DNA from: Tatumella saanichensis
Lineage (GTDB): Bacteria > Pseudomonadota > Gammaproteobacteria > Enterobacterales > Enterobacteriaceae
Assembly (NCBI RefSeq): GCF_000439375.1
Contig: NZ_ATMI01000004.1
Location: 1-64,000, forward strand
DNA: 64,000 nt
Reading direction: 5' to 3'
Below are positions 38,935-47,901 of the stretch, piece after piece. Position 1 is the first letter of the stretch, and every line of letters starts with the position of its first letter. The notes beneath the pieces were generated by a model. That model ran no database searches. It worked only from the letters and a program-made list of their open reading frames with translations, and had not been told where the DNA came from. The position numbers were made by a program, and so were the translations under genes.

Positions 38935-41490
38935 TTAGGGCAGGCGGGAATGCGGCAGCCGATCTCGGGTGATCTGCGGGGAGAGATCCTCTGCAATATC
39001 GTCATGGGTAGCTGAATGAAACGGCGACACTCGCCATTTCCCGTGATCCTGACTGAGCTGGTAGAACTGTGGAAGGTTAAAATTGATAAACCCGGTGCCG
39101 CAGGTAAAGCGATCGTGAGAAGAGGAGTAAAAGCGACTGACATCGCGAACCAGCTCCTCTTTGCTGCCTTCGCAATGCCGGTACACCTCAGCGCGGTTAT
39201 TCTCATCAAGGATATAAATGCTGAAATCCCCACCTTGCTCTGACTCTTCAAAAAAGAACTGAATAATCCCTTCACTGGCATAGTTATTCACCACCGCCGG
39301 CAGTTCGGTATGCTGAGCATCCACTTTGATCGACAAACCGTGTAGTTTGTTATTAGAGATAGCACCATAGAATTCCACGGCATTCTCCAGCTTCTGCACC
39401 GAGACGCTCATCCGTTCGAAGAACACTCCCCAGGTATCTCCAGCCAGTTTCAGTGCCTTAAAGCGACCGGGCTCCTGACGGGTGCCGGATAAGCGGATAT
39501 CGATACATTCCGATACCAACTGCTGTACCCGGGTACGGATCAGGCCGCGTAGATGCTGACTGTAGCAAAACACGTCGACCTGATCTGGGGGCAGCGCGTC
39601 CTGATGCATCTTGCCCAAAATCGTTTTCAGGGCATCGATCATCGACTGTTCACCGTTGAAATGCAGGGTACGCACCTCATTCCAGGAATTACGGTACAGC
39701 AGGTCAATACTGCCAATAAGACAACGTTGCTGCTGGCCGAAACTGAAAACATCCAGTTTACGGAAATCGAAATGAACCACTTGGTTACGAAATTCCGCTG
39801 TCGGGTCATATTCCAAATTAACCATAATGGCCAGATGGCGGATTTCACAGGGGCTGTACAGTGCTTTCGGCGTGGGGGTGGATACGCGTAACGGAAAATG
39901 CTGTGACACGTCACTGACCAATTCCTGAAGACGCGCGGCATCACAACCGCCATTACCTTTGATATGCAGCACTGTTTTGTCAGTGAGCAGACCGTTAAAC
40001 CATGACCACGCCACCAGCTTGATCAGATAACGGTTATATTCCAAAGGCTGATGACTGATAATTGCGCTCATCTCCGGGGCTTGGTTATACAGATACCAGC
40101 CCGGGCGGTTTGCCCGTCCTTCCGGCACATGAATAAAGGTCAAGTCCTCTTCTGACAGGTCCGGTGATATTTGTGGGTTCACCAAGATAACTTTACCGGG
40201 TAGCGCTTCAAAGGCGGCATAGAGTTTACGCGTCAGTACCCCGATATCTTGCGGGCTGGCGCTCACACTCAGATTATTACGGCGAGCGAAGCGGATCAGG
40301 TTACGATAACTTTGCATCATCGCATCCAGTAACTCGTTGTGCGCCTCACGAACCTGACCAATTTTCCAGTGTTCACGGCTGTCCAGCATCTGCAAACGTG
40401 CAGTATCCCATCCCCAGCTTTTCACCAGCTGACTGAGGATTTCACGCCGCCACAGGGATCTCACCTGAGGTCGCTCCACCGACAGTTTTTCACATACTTT
40501 CAAATAGAAACAGCGTCTGACCAGGTCAAGACGAGCAGTATCTTCTATCTCTGTCAGATAGTCAGTGACACGCTCCAGCATCATACAATAGGGGTCGAGA
40601 CCGAAACTGATTATCTCACCGTTATGCAGGTGCTGTTTGATATCCGTGGCTAATAGCCGGGTGGTAGGGTATTCGCGGGTGTAGGCTTCCAGTAACAGGG
40701 TTTTCAGTACCGCTTTATAGGGGGAATCGATGCTTTTGTATAACTGCCATAAACTGGCCCCGAAATACTCTTCCGCCGATAAGCTACCCAGGCCGCCAAG
40801 ATCCAGCCACTCATTAGGCATCAGCGCCCCGCCAGCATACAACGACATCACATAATCATCGTAATGCTCTTCTTCTTCCACCGGCACCATGTTCCACAAG
40901 ATCCGCTTACCAGCCAGGCGCACCGCTGAACGGTAAAATTCATCCAACAGAAGAATATGCTGGGTACTGCCGCAATCTTCTCCCCCCAGATGCCCACTCT
41001 CGTTGTGACGAAACCGGTTCTCATCGATCAGGAAAAAACTGACCTCCACCCCGCAGCGATAACACCATTCCTGTAAAAGCTGACACTTATGCTGTAATGT
41101 CTGGCGCTCGTCGTTATCGAGCCATGACTGATGGCAGACCCAAATATCAAGATCAGAAGCACTGTTCTGGCCGACCGAAGAGGTACTGCCCATCGAGTAG
41201 ACCCCGGTAATCGGTGCTTCGCCGGGTGGGGAAACCGGCAACCTTAGAGCCGGACCTAGCAACTGTTGCAGTAAGGAACGCTGCTCATCATCCACAGTAA
41301 AAAAACTGATGCCATAGGGAACATTGCCACCGGTGTAGCCGGGCAGCAAAGGATGGTGATACTGCAACAGCACAGGTAGCAGCTGATAGACCTGACGAAA
41401 TGCCGGCCCAGTCGCGGCTATCGCGCGATCGATCCGCAGCTGATTGATGGCATCCAGTCGCTGTTTCAGAGTCTCAATATAAAGGTACAA
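38935..41490 (-). CDS. cyaA: class I adenylate cyclase CyaA
   Basis: CyaA makes cAMP from ATP; its activity is regulated by the phosphotransferase system (EIIA-Glc). The 851-residue protein (E. coli 848) has the N-terminal catalytic domain (1 to about 540), with the nucleotidyltransferase-like GSTSSVGQ and SDLDIWV around residues 101-117, and a C-terminal regulatory domain. The start is TTG at 41490, as in E. coli, where this weak codon limits cyclase synthesis. The last ~30 residues diverge from E. coli. The cAMP product would act at the CRP sites of udp and at 45922. Confidence 0.97.
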   Translation of the reverse strand: MYLYIETLKQRLDAINQLRIDRAIAATGPAFRQVYQLLPVLLQYHHPLLPGYTGGNVPYGISFFTVDDEQRSLLQQLLGPALRLPVSPPGEAPITGVYSMGSTSSVGQNSASDLDIWVCHQSWLDNDERQTLQHKCQLLQEWCYRCGVEVSFFLIDENRFRHNESGHLGGEDCGSTQHILLLDEFYRSAVRLAGKRILWNMVPVEEEEHYDDYVMSLYAGGALMPNEWLDLGGLGSLSAEEYFGASLWQLYKSIDSPYKAVLKTLLLEAYTREYPTTRLLATDIKQHLHNGEIISFGLDPYCMMLERVTDYLTEIEDTARLDLVRRCFYLKVCEKLSVERPQVRSLWRREILSQLVKSWGWDTARLQMLDSREHWKIGQVREAHNELLDAMMQSYRNLIRFARRNNLSVSASPQDIGVLTRKLYAAFEALPGKVILVNPQISPDLSEEDLTFIHVPEGRANRPGWYLYNQAPEMSAIISHQPLEYNRYLIKLVAWSWFNGLLTDKTVLHIKGNGGCDAARLQELVSDVSQHFPLRVSTPTPKALYSPCEIRHLAIMVNLEYDPTAEFRNQVVHFDFRKLDVFSFGQQQRCLIGSIDLLYRNSWNEVRTLHFNGEQSMIDALKTILGKMHQDALPPDQVDVFCYSQHLRGLIRTRVQQLVSECIDIRLSGTRQEPGRFKALKLAGDTWGVFFERMSVSVQKLENAVEFYGAISNNKLHGLSIKVDAQHTELPAVVNNYASEGIIQFFFEESEQGGDFSIYILDENNRAEVYRHCEGSKEELVRDVSRFYSSSHDRFTCGTGFINFNLPQFYQLSQDHGKWRVSPFHSATHDDIAEDLSPQITRDRLPHSRLP

Positions 41491-41767
41491 GACGTTTAGC
41501 CTGCAATATCCGGTAATTAAGCACTTTAATCCCCTGCCCCGCCTGCGACACCTCAGCAGGAGACGGAGCCAGTAAAGAGACAGTTTACGCTTACCGCACC
41601 GCGGGGGTCGTTAGCGCGGTTATTTTATCACCTTTCCTCATCGGTCTATTGGCCATAGCACAGCAAGCCAACCACGAGCGCTAAGGATGGATTTCATCGC
41701 CGAAGCCTGCCACATTTAGCGTTTAAATGATAGGATGATCAGCAAACCACAAAAACGGTTATCCACA

Positions 41768-42709
41768 ATGTCAGAGAAAATTATTCGTATCGCAACCAGA
41801 CAAAGCCCGCTGGCCCTTTGGCAAGCTCACTATGTTCAAGATCGGTTAATAGCCGCCCACCCAGGGCTCCGCGTTGAACTGGTCCCCATGGTGACCAAAG
41901 GGGATGTCCTGCTAGACACTCCACTGTCCAAAGTCGGCGGAAAAGGGTTATTCGTCAAAGAACTGGAACTGGCCATGCTGGAAAACCGTGCTGACCTGGC
42001 GGTGCACTCAATGAAAGATGTGCCGGTCGCCTTCCCTGAGGGGCTCGGGCTGGTCACTATCTGCGAACGTGAAGATCCCCATGACGCCTTTGTCTCTGAC
42101 AAATATCAGGATCTGGATGCATTACCTGCCGGAGCTACTGTTGGAACTTCATCGCTGCGTCGCCAATGCCAAATCCGTGCACAACGACCGGACCTGGTGA
42201 TCCGTTCTCTACGCGGCAATGTGGGTACTCGTCTATCTAAACTGGACGCTGGTGAATACGATGCCATTATTCTGGCCGCTGCTGGGCTGAAACGTTTAGG
42301 CCTGGAGTCCCGCATTCGCAGTACCCTAAGCGCTGAAGTTTCTCTGCCTGCCGTTGGCCAAGGTGCAGTCGGTATCGAGTGTCGCCTCAATGATCAGTCG
42401 TTAATCGACGTGTTACAAGCCCTCAACCATGCAGACACGAACAGCTGTGTTCGTGCGGAGCGCGCCATGAATACCCGCCTGGAAGGGGGCTGTCAGGTAC
42501 CAATCGGCAGTTATGCCGTGCTGGAAGGCGATCAGTTATGGTTGAGAGGTTTAGTGGGCACACCAGACGGTACTCAGGTTATCCATGCTGAACGCCGAGG
42601 TCATCGCGACCAGGCCGAGCAACTGGGTATCTCGCTGGCAGACGAACTGCTGGAACGTGGCGCCGGCGATATCTTGCGTGAAGTCTATCAGGGACAGCCA
42701 CCAGTATGA
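41768..42709 (+). CDS. hemC: porphobilinogen deaminase HemC
   Basis: HemC (hydroxymethylbilane synthase) joins four porphobilinogens into hydroxymethylbilane. The ATG at 41768 gives 313 residues, as in E. coli; 11 codons of upstream open frame are not homologous. The dipyrromethane cofactor Cys is in [28 protein letters not shown] and [15 protein letters not shown] are conserved substrate-binding parts. It is divergent from cyaA and starts the hemCDXY operon; its stop overlaps the hemD start (ATGA). Confidence 0.97.
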   Translation: MSEKIIRIATRQSPLALWQAHYVQDRLIAAHPGLRVELVPMVTKGDVLLDTPLSKVGGKGLFVKELELAMLENRADLAVHSMKDVPVAFPEGLGLVTICEREDPHDAFVSDKYQDLDALPAGATVGTSSLRRQCQIRAQRPDLVIRSLRGNVGTRLSKLDAGEYDAIILAAAGLKRLGLESRIRSTLSAEVSLPAVGQGAVGIECRLNDQSLIDVLQALNHADTNSCVRAERAMNTRLEGGCQVPIGSYAVLEGDQLWLRGLVGTPDGTQVIHAERRGHRDQAEQLGISLADELLERGAGDILREVYQGQPPV

Positions 42710-43443
42710 CCATTTTGGTCACCCGTCCAGAGCCTTCGGCGTCGGCACTGGTGGCTAGGCTACGTCAAACCGGCAAACAGGCTTGGAGTTTTCCCCTGAT
42801 AGATTATCTGCCTGGCAGGGAACTGGCACAGCTACCACATCGGCTGGCAGCCCTAGGGCCTGAAGACCTGCTGTTTGCCGTATCACATCAGGCAATACGT
42901 TTCAGTGCCCCAGTGATGCAGCAGCATAATGCCGTCTGGCCAGCGCTGAGTTATTATGCAATCGGCAGACGCACCGCCTTGGATTTACACCAGGCAAGTG
43001 GCCGAAATGTGGACTATCCTCAGGGTATCGCAACCAGTGAAACGCTGCTTAATATGCCGTCACTCCGCGATCTCCACGGTAAACGGGCATTGATCCTGCG
43101 GGGCAACGGTGGCCGTGACCTGCTGGCGGAAACCCTCAGCCAGCGCGGTGCAGTGGTAGACATATTGGAATGTTACCAGCGCAGAACTTGTGACTACCAA
43201 GGCGCTGAGGAAGCGGTACGCTGGCGAAAACAAGGCATTACCACACTGGTGGTCACCAGTGGTGAGATGCTGCAACATTTATATTCTCTGTTTCCGGCGG
43301 TGGATCGCCGGGAATGGTTATTACACTGCCGACTGGTGGTGGTGAGTGCTCGTTTAGCTACCCTTGCGGCCGAGTTAGGCTGGCAGTCTGTGACGGTAGC
43401 TGATGGCGCGGATAACGATGCATTATTGCGCGCGTTACACTGA
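42706..43443 (+). CDS. hemD: uroporphyrinogen-III synthase HemD
   Basis: HemD closes hydroxymethylbilane with inversion of ring D to form uroporphyrinogen III. The 245-residue product (E. coli 246) begins [20 protein letters not shown], and has the loosely conserved two-domain layout with [15 protein letters not shown] and [13 protein letters not shown] in the second half. HemD proteins vary widely, so position (overlap with hemC, then hemX) is strong supporting evidence. Confidence 0.95.
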   Translation: MTILVTRPEPSASALVARLRQTGKQAWSFPLIDYLPGRELAQLPHRLAALGPEDLLFAVSHQAIRFSAPVMQQHNAVWPALSYYAIGRRTALDLHQASGRNVDYPQGIATSETLLNMPSLRDLHGKRALILRGNGGRDLLAETLSQRGAVVDILECYQRRTCDYQGAEEAVRWRKQGITTLVVTSGEMLQHLYSLFPAVDRREWLLHCRLVVVSARLATLAAELGWQSVTVADGADNDALLRALH

Positions 43444-43468
43444 ACTTATAACAATGGGATGAGCGAAA

Positions 43469-44599
43469 ATGACGGAACACAAAGACCCCTCCGCCATGTC
43501 TGAAGCCACGCCACCGGAAGAAAATCACTCTCCGGCGACAGCGGGAAAAAAGACATCAGCTAAAAATATCGGTACACCTTTGGCAATCGTGGCCATTATT
43601 ATTGCCCTTGCCTCTGCAGGTGGAAGCTACTGGTATGTCACTCAGCAGCAGAAGATGGACAGCGCTTCCCGAGATGCGCTTAGCCAGAAACTGAGCACGC
43701 TCATGCAGCAAAGTGACGCAAGCCGTCAGCAACTCTCTCAGCAGCTAAATGATGCGGCACAGGCGTTACAGAATGCACGCCAGCATCAAGATGCCAGCGA
43801 TAAAGAGCTTAACAGCTTGCGTGACCGGGTTGCTTCACTGACCGGTAACGACGGTAGCACCTGGCTGATCGCCCAAGCTGACTATCTGGTGAAACTGGCT
43901 GGCCGTAAGCTGTGGAGTGATCAAGACGTGATCACCGCAGAAGCCTTATTAAAAAGTGCCGATGGCAGTCTGGCAGAGATGGATGACCCGAGCGTACTCA
44001 ATGTTCGCCGAGCACTGACTGCAGATATCAGCACCCTATCCTCACTGAGTCAGGTGGATTATGACGGTATTATCCTTAAGCTGAACCAACTGTCGGATAA
44101 TGTCGATAATCTGCGCCTCGCCGATGACGAAAATAATGAAAGCCCGATGGATGCTGACAGTAAAGAAGTTTCCGGTTCACTGGCACAGTGGCGGGAAAAT
44201 CTGGCCAAAAGCTGGCACGATTTTATGGATAATTTTATTACTATTCGTCGTCGTGATAACACTGCTGAACCGCTGTTGGCACCGAATCAGGACATCTACC
44301 TACGTGAAAATATCCGCTCCAAATTGCTGATTGCTTCTCAGGCGGTTCCACGTCACCAGAACGACATTTATCGTCAGTCGCTGCAGGCGGTCTCTTCCTG
44401 GGTGCGTGCTTGGTACGACACCAATGCTCCGGCGACCAAAGCTTTCCTGGCGCAGATTGATGGCCTTGAGCAGCAAAATATCACCATGGATGTGCCGGCT
44501 TCACTGACCAGCCAGCCATTGCTGGATAAACTGATGCAAACCCGGGTTCGCGGGCTGCTGAACCAGCCTGCTGCTACCTCAGCACAGCAGGGAGGCTGA
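43469..44599 (+). CDS. hemX: HemX, membrane protein of the hem operon
   Basis: A 376-residue inner-membrane protein of the HemX family. Its biochemical role is unresolved; it was once annotated as a uroporphyrin-III methyltransferase, for which no motif is seen. The N-terminus is cytosolic and acidic, followed by a single membrane helix (about 36-57), a Gln/Ser-rich coiled coil (about 60-125), and a helical periplasmic domain with WLIAQADYLVKLAGRKLW. It lies 25 bp after hemD and 2 bp before hemY. Confidence 0.93.
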   Translation: MTEHKDPSAMSEATPPEENHSPATAGKKTSAKNIGTPLAIVAIIIALASAGGSYWYVTQQQKMDSASRDALSQKLSTLMQQSDASRQQLSQQLNDAAQALQNARQHQDASDKELNSLRDRVASLTGNDGSTWLIAQADYLVKLAGRKLWSDQDVITAEALLKSADGSLAEMDDPSVLNVRRALTADISTLSSLSQVDYDGIILKLNQLSDNVDNLRLADDENNESPMDADSKEVSGSLAQWRENLAKSWHDFMDNFITIRRRDNTAEPLLAPNQDIYLRENIRSKLLIASQAVPRHQNDIYRQSLQAVSSWVRAWYDTNAPATKAFLAQIDGLEQQNITMDVPASLTSQPLLDKLMQTRVRGLLNQPAATSAQQGG

Positions 44600-44601
44600 G
44601 T

Positions 44602-45798
44602 ATGTTACGTGTCCTGATCCTTTTTATACTATTGCTGGCGGGTATCGTATTGGGCCCGATGCTGGCAGGTCACCAAGGATATGTACTGATCCAAACCGAT
44701 AACTGGAATATTGAAACCAGTGTCACTGGACTGGTGATTATCCTGATCGTCGCCCTAATGGTGATCCTGGCGGTAGAGTGGTTGCTGCGCCGTCTGTTTC
44801 GCACCGGCAAGCGCACCCGTGGCTGGTTTACCGGTCGCAAGCGCCGTCGTGCTCAACGTCAGACCCGTGACGCAATGATTAAATTGGCGGAAGGCGATCA
44901 TAAGCAGGTGGAAAAACTGCTGTCCCGTGATGCCGACCATGCCGCAGATCCTCTGGCTAACTATCTACTGGCAGCGGAAGCTGCGCAACAGCGTGGTGAC
45001 GAAATTCGCGCTAATCAACATCTGGAACGAGCAGCGGAAGTCAGTACCAGCAATCAAATCCCAGTAGAAATCACCCGTGCCCGTATTCTATTGGCTCGCA
45101 CAGAATATCATGCCGCCCGTCACTGTATCGACCGCCTACTGGATGTCGCACCCCGCCACCCTGAAGTCTTACGACTGGCTGAAACCGCCTATTTAAAAAC
45201 CGGTGCTTGGCAAGCGCTGCTGGATATTCTGCCGTCAATGGAAAAAGAACGTCTGGTTGATGAGACCCAATTGCAGTCACTGCAAGAGAAAGCTTGGCTA
45301 GGAATGATGTCTCAGGCAATGGCCGACCAGGGTAGCCAAGGTCTGAAACAGTGGTGGAAAGGACAGAGCCGCAAAACCCGTCAGGACCCTGCCCTGCAGG
45401 CAGCAATGGCGACGCATCTGATTGAATGTAATGATGGCGAAGCTGCCCAGGAGATCGTGTTGACAGGGCTGAAACGTCAGTATGATGAACGCTTGGTGCT
45501 GTTATTACCACGCATCAGCAGCCAGTCTCCTGAGTTACTGGAAAAAGCGCTGCGACAGCAAATCAAACAGCACGGTGCAACGCCACTACTGAATAGCACC
45601 CTTGGTCAAATGCTAATGCGTCAGGGAGAGTGGCAAGCGGCCAGCGAGGCTTTCCGCCAAGCACTGTCTCAACGGACAGATGCATTCGATTTTGCCTGGC
45701 TGGCTGACTGCTATGAGAAAATGCATCGTCCTGAAGAAGCCGCTAAAATGCGTCGGGAAGGACTGCTACTGACACTCAAACAGCACCCCGAGCAGTAA
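44602..45798 (+). CDS. hemY: HemY, TPR membrane protein of the hem operon
   Basis: A 398-residue protein (E. coli 398) with two N-terminal membrane helices (about 1-22 and 40-62), a short basic loop rich in Arg/Lys, and a C-terminal TPR-type helical domain. Its function is not fully defined; it is proposed to help haem pathway assembly. It is not the oxygen-dependent protoporphyrinogen oxidase also called HemY in other bacteria; HemG fills that step here. It is the last gene of hemCDXY and ends at a strong terminator. Confidence 0.93.
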   Translation: MLRVLILFILLLAGIVLGPMLAGHQGYVLIQTDNWNIETSVTGLVIILIVALMVILAVEWLLRRLFRTGKRTRGWFTGRKRRRAQRQTRDAMIKLAEGDHKQVEKLLSRDADHAADPLANYLLAAEAAQQRGDEIRANQHLERAAEVSTSNQIPVEITRARILLARTEYHAARHCIDRLLDVAPRHPEVLRLAETAYLKTGAWQALLDILPSMEKERLVDETQLQSLQEKAWLGMMSQAMADQGSQGLKQWWKGQSRKTRQDPALQAAMATHLIECNDGEAAQEIVLTGLKRQYDERLVLLLPRISSQSPELLEKALRQQIKQHGATPLLNSTLGQMLMRQGEWQAASEAFRQALSQRTDAFDFAWLADCYEKMHRPEEAAKMRREGLLLTLKQHPEQ

Positions 45799-45818
45799 CG
45801 CTATTCCTGCCGCCACTA

Positions 45819-45844
45819 AAGGTGCCCTAACCGGCACCTTTTTT
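45819..45844 (+). terminator. terminator of hemCDXY
   Basis: Perfect 8-bp stem AAGGTGCC (45819-45826) / GGCACCTT (45833-45840) with a 6-nt loop and four further T (45841-45844), 20 bp after the hemY stop. Confidence 0.93.
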
Positions 45845-45921
45845 ATTGTCAAACTCCGCTACAAAGACTCGCCCGGCCAGTCGTTGTAACACGGTAGCTC
45901 TCTTCATCATCTTTTTCTGCG

Positions 45922-45937
45922 TGTGATGCAGCTCACA
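45922..45937. promoter_or_regulatory. perfect-consensus CRP site in a gene-free region
   Basis: TGTGA-N6-TCACA, a full match to both CRP half-sites. No protein gene starts nearby in either direction. A -10-like AATACT (45940-45945) lies next to it on the plus strand, which would place CRP over the promoter core and suggest repression of a short transcript. The target is unknown. Confidence 0.6.
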
Positions 45938-46050
45938 GAAATACTCGGGGTGATAGATGCCTAATTCTAGCTCGACGGCCCAACAGCGACTTGTGAGATA
46001 CAATAATCTATCCCTGGGATGTCAGCTCGAGCGCTTGCCACGGACCCGCT

Positions 46051-46085
46051 TATCGGCCCACAGCGACATACGCTGTGGGCCGATA
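46051..46085. repeat. 15-bp perfect palindromic stem-loop
   Basis: Arms TATCGGCCCACAGCG (46051-46065) and the exact complement (46071-46085), loop ACATA. No U tract follows on either strand, so it is not a standard terminator. It lies in the gene-free stretch between hemY and the tRNA repeats. Confidence 0.8.
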
Positions 46086-46220
46086 GCCTCAGGGTAGAAC
46101 CGCCGTAAACTGTGTTATCCGGCCACTGACAGCAAAGGGGAACGGTTGATCCAGAGTCATCAATGAGGGCAAAAAACTCCTCATGAATACAGCATCTTAT
46201 CGCGGTATTTTTATCGAAGA

Positions 46221-46366
46221 CGTAAAAAAACCCGCCGTAGCGGGTTTCTTTGAATAGGGTCGGCGAGAGAGGATGATGCCCCTTCGGGCCGTCGCTAACG
46301 CGACCTTGTCTCACTCCGTTCGGCTCAAACCTCCTTCGGAGGTTCTCATCCTCTATTTACTCTAGG
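46221..46366 (-). repeat. tRNA-linked repeat unit, distal copy
   Basis: 146-bp unit, about 97% identical to the next unit. Read on the minus strand, after the preceding terminator, it contains an 87-nt fold closed by a 9-bp helix (46268-46276 with 46346-46354), three inner hairpins (46328-46344, 46291-46304, 46278-46289), a 17-nt copy of the tRNA-Pro 3' end (46258-46274) and a terminator (46228-46247). Differences between copies fall mainly in loops. Confidence 0.9.
46228..46247 (-). terminator. terminator 3 of the tRNA operon
   Basis: Stem AAACCCGC / GCGGGTTT with loop CGTA. On the minus strand the U tract continues over the A run at 46224-46230. Confidence 0.88.
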
Positions 46367-46513
46367 CGTAAAAAAACCCGCTAGAAGCGGGTTTTCTTGA
46401 ATAGGGTCGGCGAGAGAGGATGATGCCCCTTCGGGCCGTCGCTAATGCGACCTTGTCTCACTTCGTTCGGCTCAAACCTCCTTCGGAGGTTCTCATCCTC
46501 TATTTACTCTAGA
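46367..46513 (-). repeat. tRNA-linked repeat unit, proximal copy
   Basis: 147-bp unit with the same order of elements as the distal copy: an 87-nt fold closed by a 9-bp helix (46415-46423 with 46493-46501), the tRNA-Pro 3'-end copy (46405-46421) and a terminator (46374-46394). The fold is downstream of tRNA-Pro in the same transcript. Organisation resembles the rtT repeats after E. coli tyrT, where each unit also carries the tRNA 3' end; sequence relation to rtT cannot be judged here. Confidence 0.9.
46374..46394 (-). terminator. terminator 2 of the tRNA operon
   Basis: Stem AAACCCGC (46374-46381) / GCGGGTTT (46387-46394) with loop TAGAA, different from the CGTA loop of the other two copies although the stem is identical. 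The U tract lies on the minus strand over 46370-46376. Confidence 0.88.
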
Positions 46514-46520
46514 CGTAAAA

Positions 46521-46540
46521 AAACCCGCCGTAGCGGGTTT
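46521..46540 (-). terminator. terminator 1, directly after tRNA-Pro
   Basis: Stem AAACCCGC (46521-46528) / GCGGGTTT (46533-46540), loop CGTA, with a seven-T run on the minus strand (46517-46523), 9 bp after the CCA end of tRNA-Pro. Confidence 0.92.
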
Positions 46541-46549
46541 CTTTGAATA

Positions 46550-46626
46550 TGGTCGGCGAGAGAGGATTCGAACCTCCGACCCACTGGTCCCAAACCAGTT
46601 GCGCTACCAAGCTGCGCTACTCGCCG
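46550..46626 (-). tRNA. proM: tRNA-Pro (anticodon TGG)
   Basis: 77-nt cloverleaf with 5' CGGCGAG pairing to CTCGCCG, encoded CCA, T-arm GGTTCGAATCC and anticodon loop TTTGGGA. It is last of four tRNA genes in the same order as E. coli argX-hisR-leuT-proM. Its 3' end is copied in both downstream repeat units. Confidence 0.97.
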
Positions 46627-46658
46627 AAATACTGCTGTACTTCTCTTTGTTTTTTGCC

Positions 46659-46745
46659 TGGTGCGAAGAGAGGGACTTGAACCCTCACGTCCGTTAAGAC
46701 ACTAACACCTGAAGCTAGCGCGTCTACCAATTCCGCCACCTTCGC
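46659..46745 (-). tRNA. leuT: tRNA-Leu (anticodon CAG)
   Basis: 87-nt class II tRNA with a long variable arm, 5' GCGAAGG pairing with the 3' acceptor strand, encoded CCA, and anticodon CAG within CTTCAGGTG. Third gene of the tRNA operon. Confidence 0.97.
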
Positions 46746-46760
46746 ATAACCAGCAAAAAA

Positions 46761-46837
46761 TGGGGTGGCTAATGGGACTCGAACCCACGACAACTGGAAT
46801 CACAATCCAGGGCTCTACCAACTGAGCTATAGCCACC
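46761..46837 (-). tRNA. hisR: tRNA-His (anticodon GTG)
   Basis: 77 nt including the extra 5' G (G-1) diagnostic of tRNA-His, paired with C73, encoded CCA and anticodon GTG in GATTGTGATTC. Second gene of the operon. Confidence 0.97.
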
Positions 46838-46920
46838 ATATCTTTCTACTTACAACGATGCTTTAAACATCTTTACTACTTTCGCGGTAAAACACCGCAG
46901 CTCTTGCGCACAAACCTAAG

Positions 46921-46997
<77 letters not shown>

Positions 46998-47018
46998 TTA
47001 GCGCCGTTGCGGATGCGG

Positions 47019-47047
47019 ATATTACGGGGTTGAGGTGATCCTGTCTA
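47019..47047 (-). promoter_or_regulatory. promoter of the argX-hisR-leuT-proM tRNA operon
   Basis: -35 TAGACA (47042-47047), 17-bp spacer, -10 TAATAT (47019-47024), followed by a GC-rich discriminator before tRNA-Arg, the pattern of growth-rate- and stringently-controlled stable RNA promoters. Confidence 0.8.
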
Positions 47048-47145
47048 GTGCTTTTTAAATAAAAAATTCTGTTTGGCTGCTAATTGCACAGTTTGAGTGA
47101 AGTTTCATCATTGCAAGCCGTTTTTGATTGAAAAGTACACTATTA

Positions 47146-47886
47146 CTATAATTCTCCGCGCCAATGATATTTTTGATAACGCAGCAACTTTATTTGCCGG
47201 CGCCAGCGGGAGGGTTCCATAATCAGGCGATATAACCACTCCAGGCCCGCTTTCTGCCAGAACAGAGGGGCTCGCTTCACCTCTCCGGTAAAGACGTTGT
47301 AAGTGCCACCAACGCCCATATAGAGCGCATTAGGGTAAACAGCACGACAACGCCGGATAAACAACTCCTGCCGCGGTGACCCCATCGCAACAGTGATAAT
47401 TTGGGCTCCACTCTGGGCAATTGCCGCAATAACTGCATCGGTTTGCTGCTCAGAGAAGTAACCATCTTGTTGCCCGACCACTTCGACCGACCATTGCTCC
47501 TGCAGCTTTTGTGCCGTGTTTTTCAAAATCCGCGCTTGTCCACCCACCAGAAAAACCGGGATCTGTCGCTGCCCTGCCTGTTGCATCAGTGCGTGCCAAA
47601 GGTCGACACCGGTTATGCGCGTAATACGACTGCCTGGGTATTTTTTACGTATCGAACGGACGATACTGATCCCGTCGGGATAGTTAAATTCCGCCTGAGA
47701 CAATATATCCTGAACCTGCGGATCCTGCTCCGCCGCTAAAATTTTTTCGGCATTAATCGCCACTAACATGCCGTAACGGAGAGGCGTCTCCGCTAGCAAA
47801 AAACCAATAAATGCGTCTGTAGAAGCAAAGCCATATAACGGGACACCCCGTATCTGGTAAGGAGGCTGTGCGTCACAATGAGTCAT
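47146..47886 (-). CDS. wecG: UDP-ManNAcA transferase WecG
   Basis: WecG (RffM) is a GT26 glycosyltransferase that adds ManNAcA to GlcNAc-PP-undecaprenol to make ECA lipid II. The 246-residue product equals E. coli WecG in length. Conserved parts: MLVAINAEKILAAEQDP, FNYPDGISIVRSIRKKYPGS, ITGVDLWHALM and AMGSPRQELFIRRCRA. It is last in the ECA operon, 15 bp after wzyE, and no transporter gene yifK separates it from the tRNA operon as in E. coli. Confidence 0.96.
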   Translation of the reverse strand: MTHCDAQPPYQIRGVPLYGFASTDAFIGFLLAETPLRYGMLVAINAEKILAAEQDPQVQDILSQAEFNYPDGISIVRSIRKKYPGSRITRITGVDLWHALMQQAGQRQIPVFLVGGQARILKNTAQKLQEQWSVEVVGQQDGYFSEQQTDAVIAAIAQSGAQIITVAMGSPRQELFIRRCRAVYPNALYMGVGGTYNVFTGEVKRAPLFWQKAGLEWLYRLIMEPSRWRRQIKLLRYQKYHWRGEL

Positions 47887-47901
47887 ATCGGTCTCCAGGG
47901 A

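Noticed and set aside
41491-41767. CRP site at a cyaA P2-type promoter
   Set aside because: GGTGATAAAATAACC on the minus strand resembles only one half-site; no second half is present.
45940-46100. Plus-strand 5' part resembling the start of GlmZ sRNA (AGATGC after a -10-like box)
   Set aside because: The match is only a few bases, no terminator follows at the right distance, and by synteny GlmZ should lie on the minus strand facing hemY. Not strong enough to call.
45967-46314. 115-codon minus-strand ORF overlapping the palindrome and a repeat unit
   Set aside because: It runs across terminator and repeat sequence, has no ribosome site and no recognisable protein features.
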